Origin: Capillidium heterosporum
Taxonomy: Eukaryota > Entomophthoromycota > Entomophthoromycetes > Entomophthorales > Capillidiaceae
Direction: 5' to 3'
Length of the DNA stretch: 64,000 nt
Assembly (NCBI GenBank): GCA_016630905.1
Contig: WBMQ01000004.1
Location: 1,116,001-1,180,000, forward strand
Position 1 is the stretch's first letter. The number at the start of each line of letters is the position of its first letter. Shown here piece after piece: positions 59,322-64,000 of this stretch. Below the pieces are notes generated by a model, which was given only the letters and a program-made list of their open reading frames with translations, did not search any database and was not told where the DNA came from. A program made the translations under genes and the position numbers.

Positions 59322-60235
59322 CTATAGGTTGTAGCTAAAGTTGAACACCTCTGTTGAAACTACACCGATAATAAATAAAGCATTCAAATTGGCCAACATC
59401 TCAAATGTAGTTGCAATGGATTTTCTATTCTGATGTATCTCACTATCAAGAAAGATGTCGAGGTAAATTAGGATAGCTAGTCCTGACAACTGTAAAGAGG
59501 AATTTAATGGCGGGAAGCTAGTTTCCAAGGAGTGGAGGTTGGAACAAGCTCCTTCAAATAGCTTTAATTTTCCTGAGCAGGTTATCTTTTGACACTAAGT
59601 CAGTACTAGGCAGTTGTAAACAGTTTCCTACTTTCCTTACAGTAGAAGTTCCGAACATTTGTAAATATGGGAATTTGGTCGATATCAGATCTTAAAAAAC
59701 CAACGTAGAAATACAGGACTTTAAAGTTGGGGAATTTGTTGAAAATCTCGTTGAATGTATTGGAGTTCGCATATGCACCTTTTATATTGTGGTAAGTTAT
59801 CAGCAAGCTATGGGCATCATCAAAAATAAAAACTTTGGAATGCGATTGATAAATGATTAGCTGTTTAGCATCACTCAGAAAGGATGTAGCATTTTTCCAA
59901 TTGGTATAGCCTTCAGGGCTCCTGTTAGATAGGGTGAGAGAGTAGTCGTTTAGTTTTCGATAGTCTTCAAAGTCTTCCTCAGTTAAACTGTCGAAATGGC
60001 TAAAGTAAGTACCTTTACTCATAAAACTCTTTACATGCCTAAAGCGACCTACATGGAAAGCGAAGTACTTAGATATATGCTGTGCCTTCCTAATGTATTT
60101 GTTATACTTCTCAATGATCTTCCGTTGTTTACAATCTTCATCCTCATAGCATTTTCATTTGTTTGATCAACACCATAATAAATCGTAAATGATATCTCTA
60201 AATATGATACTAAAAGCAATTTGTCAACTAGACTT
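59322..60235 (-). pseudogene. Decayed F-box/LRR gene
   Basis: On the minus strand: an F-box-like start (FSIIFRDIIYDLL) with a stop, then CKQRKIIEKYNKYIRKAQHI leading without break into a 138-codon LRR-like part (60022-59606; FPNFKVLYFYVGFL). That ends in a stop, and a further piece follows at 59528-59322 (SLQLSGLAILIYLDIFL). A possible intron donor GTAAGT is near 60236. The order matches the intact F-box genes, but there are at least three stops or shifts. Confidence 0.55.
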
Positions 60236-60670
60236 ACCGGCTAAATTTAAACTGAACAGGGTCTTTCGATCTAAATCTTCTAACACTATCTCCTAGATTT
60301 TGAGTGGGAAGTCTGAAAGACTGAGCGCATCTTGAGGTCTTTTTGGCAAAGCACTTCAACTCAAATTTAAACGGAAAATTATTATAAAGTCATGGGCTTG
60401 CTTTGCTTACGTAGTAATCCATACTAACGTAAATTCTAACAAACAATAACTGAACCAAAATTTGATAGGATCAAAATTAGGTAGTTTTGAATAGTCAGAG
60501 CTTGACTAGCAAATTTCAGAAGTTTCAAGTCCAACCTTAAAAGTTTGATTAATTTCGTTTCGGTAGCTTGAAATGTGCCACCGCATCAGCCTAAAGGATC
60601 TGAGTAAATTTTAGATAAAAGGTAACTATTAGATAGATTCCACTACTTTTAATTTTATATAACTAATAAC
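60236..60670. other. Intergenic
   Basis: Divergent promoter space. A minus-strand open piece (SVRRFRSKDPVQFKF) near 60280 may be an exon of the decayed F-box gene. Confidence 0.35.
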
Positions 60671-61489
60671 ATGCAACTTAGGTATTTGATAAAGTTAACC
60701 TCGATACTTGTTTGTTTAACTTCAGTAAATGGTTCAGCTCGTGCTCATAGAGGTAAAGATATAAAATAACCATAATTAAATTTATACTAAACTTTTTACA
60801 TAGATACAAGTTCAGAGCTTGATGGGCTCGACAGCGCTTTAGTTGATGTGATAAAGGTATCAAACGAAGGGAAATTTTCCGATGCGAGTACGAAGCTAGT
60901 TGAAAGCGGTACCGACGATAAAAACCCTAAAACAGAGCTTAACAAAGGACAGGATAAAGGTCAAGGTAATCCTGGTGGTAGTGATACATTGGATAATCCG
61001 CCACCACCGCCACCACCACCATCTCCTTCTAAGCAAGACGATATCCCAGCCCAGCAAAATAAACCCACTGACCAAAGTAAACCAGTCGAACAGAATAAAC
61101 CAGTTGAACAGAACAAAAAACCAAGTGACAATGTCCCGAAGGAAAATAAAGACCCAAATAGCTCGAATAACAAACCCAGCAGCAACGCAGGTAGTGGGGT
61201 AGAGAGTAACGAAAAGTGTAGAAATAGCTGTCAAGGTCTCAAAGATACCAACCCAAGTGATATGGTGAAGTGCTATTCCGAATGTATAGGGAAGCCCGAC
61301 CAACTTGTTGTACCTAGCAATGTAACTTTGCCCGATCTACCTTCTGGCAACTTTACTAAGAATGGAGTAACTAAAACGAGAATTATCGCTCAGACTGACA
61401 TGTTCATTTCAAAAGGCTATAACGTCGGCATGGGTTATAATTTTCTTTATGTTGGTATAGGTATAGTTAGTTGGATTATACTTATTTAA
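60671..61489 (+). CDS. Secreted proline-rich protein with twin CX3C motif and hydrophobic C-terminus
   Basis: Two exons, 60671-60752 and 60804-61489, over a 51-nt intron (GTAAAG donor, TTTATACTAA branch region, TAG acceptor) give 255 residues. Signal peptide MQLRYLIKLTSILVCLTSVN. The middle is low complexity: GQDKGQGNPGG, an eight-proline run, then repeats of (D/E)Q(S/N)KPVEQ, and Asn/Ser-rich sequence. A compact domain follows with CRNSC, 13 residues, then CYSEC. Sites NVT and NFT could be N-glycosylated. The last 20 residues are hydrophobic (FLYVGIGIVSWIILI), fitting a GPI signal or membrane anchor. It is probably a wall or surface protein with a stalk. No known family is named. Confidence 0.85.
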
Positions 61490-61616
61490 ATTTAATAAAA
61501 AGATTATTGTATATTTTAAAATATTTGAGTGCATTTACTATAACTTTAACTAAAGCCAGCTTGGAAATGGAAAAGTCTATTTTAATAATACTTTAATTTT
61601 GCACACACTAATGGTA

Positions 61617-62885
61617 TCAACTAAAACTAACTATGGCATCTGGTGCTTGGACTCTAACCCATTCAAGGAACTTGATTTCAAGCCTGGGAAGGGTAACGAA
61701 CTGTAGGTTTAACTTACCTTGCCAGCTCATCGTATCGAAAACTACGTCATCTACTATAGCTTTAGAATTATATAGATGATCTACTACAAAGTTAGCGAGG
61801 AGAGGCAGCTGAAACTGCAAAACTTTGAAGAAGTTGTAACTTAGGGAGATTTTCCCTGTCAGTTTTATTCGGATGATGGGGCTGGCACAGTTGACATCTC
61901 TAAATAAACCATCCTCGATAGCGCCTTGCATAGAAATCTGAGCTAGTTTGGGTAGTAAGAGAATGATTTTCATAGATTTGCTATCAAAGGTCTCGTGCAA
62001 ATCCAAACTAATATATTTGAGGTTCTCAAACTTGTAAGAGTCTTGGGGTAGGATCGATCCGACTGACAAGCTTAGACTTACCAGCTTACTGAACGTATGC
62101 CCAACAAAGTAGTTGTAATCCCCTGAGTTGAATTGGTAACCTAGCTTGATACTCAAAGATTGAAGCTCTGGGAAGCAGTGTAGCGGGATCTTCCTTAGTA
62201 CTTGTTGACGGTTGAAATTCAATATTAGCTTGCGCAGATTTAAAAAAGTAGTCGTGTCTATATCCAGATCTGAACTGCAAGTCATTATGTGTAGCTGCAG
62301 AACCTTTAAATTGGGAAATTGGTTGTTGATGCTCATCAGCAGGTGTTGATCGACAACTAGGATGGCAAACTTCAAGGATCGAAGCTGTGAGATGCTGAAT
62401 AGATCTAAGACCCTTACGACTTCGGAGCTGATGTTGACGAAGGTAAGTTCAAAGTGAACTAGCCCTTCGATAATATGGTTGAAATCCACTTTAGTTGGGA
62501 ATGGTTCGTAAAGTACTAAGTTGAGCTTCTTCAGCTTAAGGTGATAGGTATGCATGAGATCGAACACCTGGCTATCCTTTTCGGACCAGTTGATCTCTAA
62601 CTTACGCAGCTTAGGGAAGTGCTGCTTTATTTGGTAGAAGTCAGGATGGATGCCGTAGCTCAGTTCCTTGATGTACCTGCCAAACTTTGGCGCTACAGCT
62701 TTGAACTCCTGCCAGACTTTGTAGTAGTACAGGTGCTTGTAGTCGAACTTTTCGAAGATTTTTGCTAACAAAAAGGTGTTAAACTGTCGATTGCAGTACC
62801 GCAGCTTGAACCAATCCTGCTTCTCCAAGTTGTTGACGATCTCTTCGACGATAAAATCGGGCAAACTGCTAAACTGCAAGCACAT
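61617..62885 (-). CDS. F-box / leucine-rich repeat protein
   Basis: A single exon, 422 residues. F-box at the N-terminus (SSLPDFIVEEIVNNLEKQDW then KLRYCNRQFNTFLLAKIF), followed by about a dozen irregular LRR units such as HFPKLRKLEINWS and QFPNLKVLQLHIMTC. It would act as a substrate receptor of an SCF ubiquitin ligase; the target is unknown. Same family as the gene at 22109. The start is the ATG at 62885; a TATA-like sequence was not seen. Confidence 0.8.
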   Translation of the reverse strand: MCLQFSSLPDFIVEEIVNNLEKQDWFKLRYCNRQFNTFLLAKIFEKFDYKHLYYYKVWQEFKAVAPKFGRYIKELSYGIHPDFYQIKQHFPKLRKLEINWSEKDSQVFDLMHTYHLKLKKLNLVLYEPFPTKVDFNHIIEGLVHFELTFVNISSEVVRVLDLFSISQLRSLKFAILVVDQHLLMSINNQFPNLKVLQLHIMTCSSDLDIDTTTFLNLRKLILNFNRQQVLRKIPLHCFPELQSLSIKLGYQFNSGDYNYFVGHTFSKLVSLSLSVGSILPQDSYKFENLKYISLDLHETFDSKSMKIILLLPKLAQISMQGAIEDGLFRDVNCASPIIRIKLTGKISLSYNFFKVLQFQLPLLANFVVDHLYNSKAIVDDVVFDTMSWQGKLNLQFVTLPRLEIKFLEWVRVQAPDAIVSFS

Positions 62886-63279
62886 GGTTTGATCTCGTTT
62901 GGTAAAGGTATAAGGTTCTTGGTTACGTCTTCGAGCCTACTGTCTAAAAAGACTTACTTGACAGGCTCGCATCCCAATTTATTGGACATCCAAGTGAGAA
63001 CAATAAAGTGATTTTCCTAAAATCAGACATCTCATTTACAGCCCCAAGCCTGACCGTTTATTGAGATGTTGGTAACTTTTTCGGCAGGAAGTTTCACAAC
63101 CCTTCCAAAGTTTTAACGTAACGCTCTCAAATGGAAAGGTCTTCACTAGTATATAAATATTACTCGATTTTGAAATTAATGTTGGAAGGATATATGTATG
63201 CATATCGATAAAAATGCTTTAAATGTAGGAAAATCGCTTTAATTCAATACCAAGTAAAAATTAAAATGGATAAAGACAT
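62886..63279. other. Intergenic
   Basis: AT-rich spacer between the F-box gene promoter and the 3' end of the trypsin pseudogene. Confidence 0.4.
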
Positions 63280-64000
63280 ATTTTCTGGATGTTCTGCATA
63301 CTCTAATAACAAAAGTATGAACCTTTACATATATATTTGAAAACGAATAATTTATACAATCGATATCTCAAAAGATGACACCAAGTAAAATTACTCTACC
63401 GTATTTCTTCATAAAGAGGGAATCACCTAAATCTCCTTGGAAGGAGTCTTTCCCACTTTTTGGATAAGCGACACAGAATTGCTTTTCTGGATATACAAGT
63501 ATATCAACAAAGTTGTAATTGACTATTTATTTTGTGATGCTATACGTCAGAATTTTAACTTCCAGTAGAACTGGAGAGATGTAATCACTGGTGTTAGTAA
63601 TACCTCACCCGACTATCTTAGTTAATATTCTCGTCTTAGCGCCCATTTTATTGATATCCAGATCGAAGTTCTTAATTGCATAGAGACGATCTAACTTCTA
63701 CACTACAATGCCGTTCTGATTACATGGATCATATTTGAAATGGATGGTTAACTTCACTTTAAAACTCTGCTCTTTCTCTGCACCTATCTTGGTTAGGTTG
63801 TGGTGGTAGATCGGTACACTGTAGCTCGCAATAGGTCGCATAGTGCAATGGACTGCCGTGATCAACGTACCTGTACAGTAATGGTAATTGCCAAGGGCTA
63901 TGAATACCATTTATAAGTACTTGAACGAGGGATCTATTACGTAATCATCAAAAATACATGAAGGATTTCTCGATAACTTTTTCATGTCTTCACTTTGTAT
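63280..64000 (-). pseudogene. Trypsin pseudogene, runs off the window
   Basis: On the minus strand from the right edge: SEDMKKLSRNPS (compare SQDMKKLPGNPP in the intact gene at 38139), then FDDYVIDPSFKYL and a stop. Next MVFIALGNYHYCTGTLITAV with HC kept, QNGIVV (catalytic Asp replaced by Gly), several stops, EKQFCVAYPKSGKDSFQGDL (Ser replaced by Leu), and an end resembling the YTKVNKYI tail (IYVKVHTFVI). Full-length but with many stops. The 5' end is outside the window. Confidence 0.85.

Noticed and set aside
60998-61024. CCACCACCG repeat as a microsatellite
   Set aside because: It encodes the polyproline run of the surface protein, so it is explained by coding sequence.
1-64000. CRISPR arrays, insertion sequences, tRNA or rRNA genes
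   Set aside because: None seen. The window is eukaryotic; no direct-repeat/spacer pattern, transposase motif or tRNA B-box with cloverleaf could be identified by eye.

Overview
This window looks like nuclear DNA of an AT-rich filamentous fungus. Genes carry short introns (about 39-75 nt) with GTAAGT-like donors, CTAAC/TTAAC branch sites and TAG/CAG acceptors. Gene products are clearly fungal: ECM33-like and DUF7707-like GPI wall proteins, a fungal transcription-factor middle domain, and Rsm25/mS23. The expanded secreted trypsins, GDSL and alpha/beta hydrolases, F-box/LRR proteins and GPCRs recall an early-diverging, Conidiobolus-like (Entomophthoromycotina) fungus. That placement is inference; no rRNA or tRNA was found to test it.

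Layout. At 1-1.8 kb two related GPCR genes lie tail to tail, the left one cut by the window edge. At 4.1-7 kb are two GPI-type surface proteins. At 9.2-21.5 kb is a housekeeping block: a helical protein of uncertain role, VPS55 (eight short exons), ALG11, a transcription-factor-like protein without a zinc cluster, a membrane-anchored glutaredoxin with its CPYC motif split by an intron, and ORC3 (eight exons). At 22-28.5 kb are an F-box/LRR gene and a full-length ABCC transporter whose reading frame needs three single-base corrections. At 30-32 kb is an alpha/beta hydrolase with a 6-nt exon. At 33-39 kb are a small Cys-rich secreted protein and a tandem pair of trypsins. At 39.9-48 kb are an F-box pseudogene, three COPI-associated-like membrane protein paralogues, and one intact and one broken GDSL hydrolase. 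At 50-64 kb are three trypsin pseudogenes, mS23, a beta-lactamase-fold serine hydrolase, an F-box pseudogene, a proline-rich surface protein and an intact F-box/LRR gene. Large parts, especially 31.9-36.3 kb, 44.6-46.4 kb, 47.8-49.8 kb and 56-58 kb, are AT-rich with no recognisable gene.

How it fits together. ALG11 (N-glycan assembly), VPS55 (endosome traffic), the COPI-associated-like proteins and the secretory glutaredoxin are all secretory-pathway functions. The trypsins, lipases, Cys-rich protein and GPI proteins are their likely cargo. These neighbours are not an operon.

The most unusual signals are: a possible 1-nt exon in VPS55; a 6-nt exon inside the catalytic GDSAGG motif of the hydrolase; four apparent one-base excesses at or next to C runs in ABCC and ALG11; a nearly identical 17-bp palindrome about 105-112 bp upstream of two COPI-associated paralogues; and a trypsin with Glu in place of the oxyanion-hole Gly193, shared with a decayed copy.
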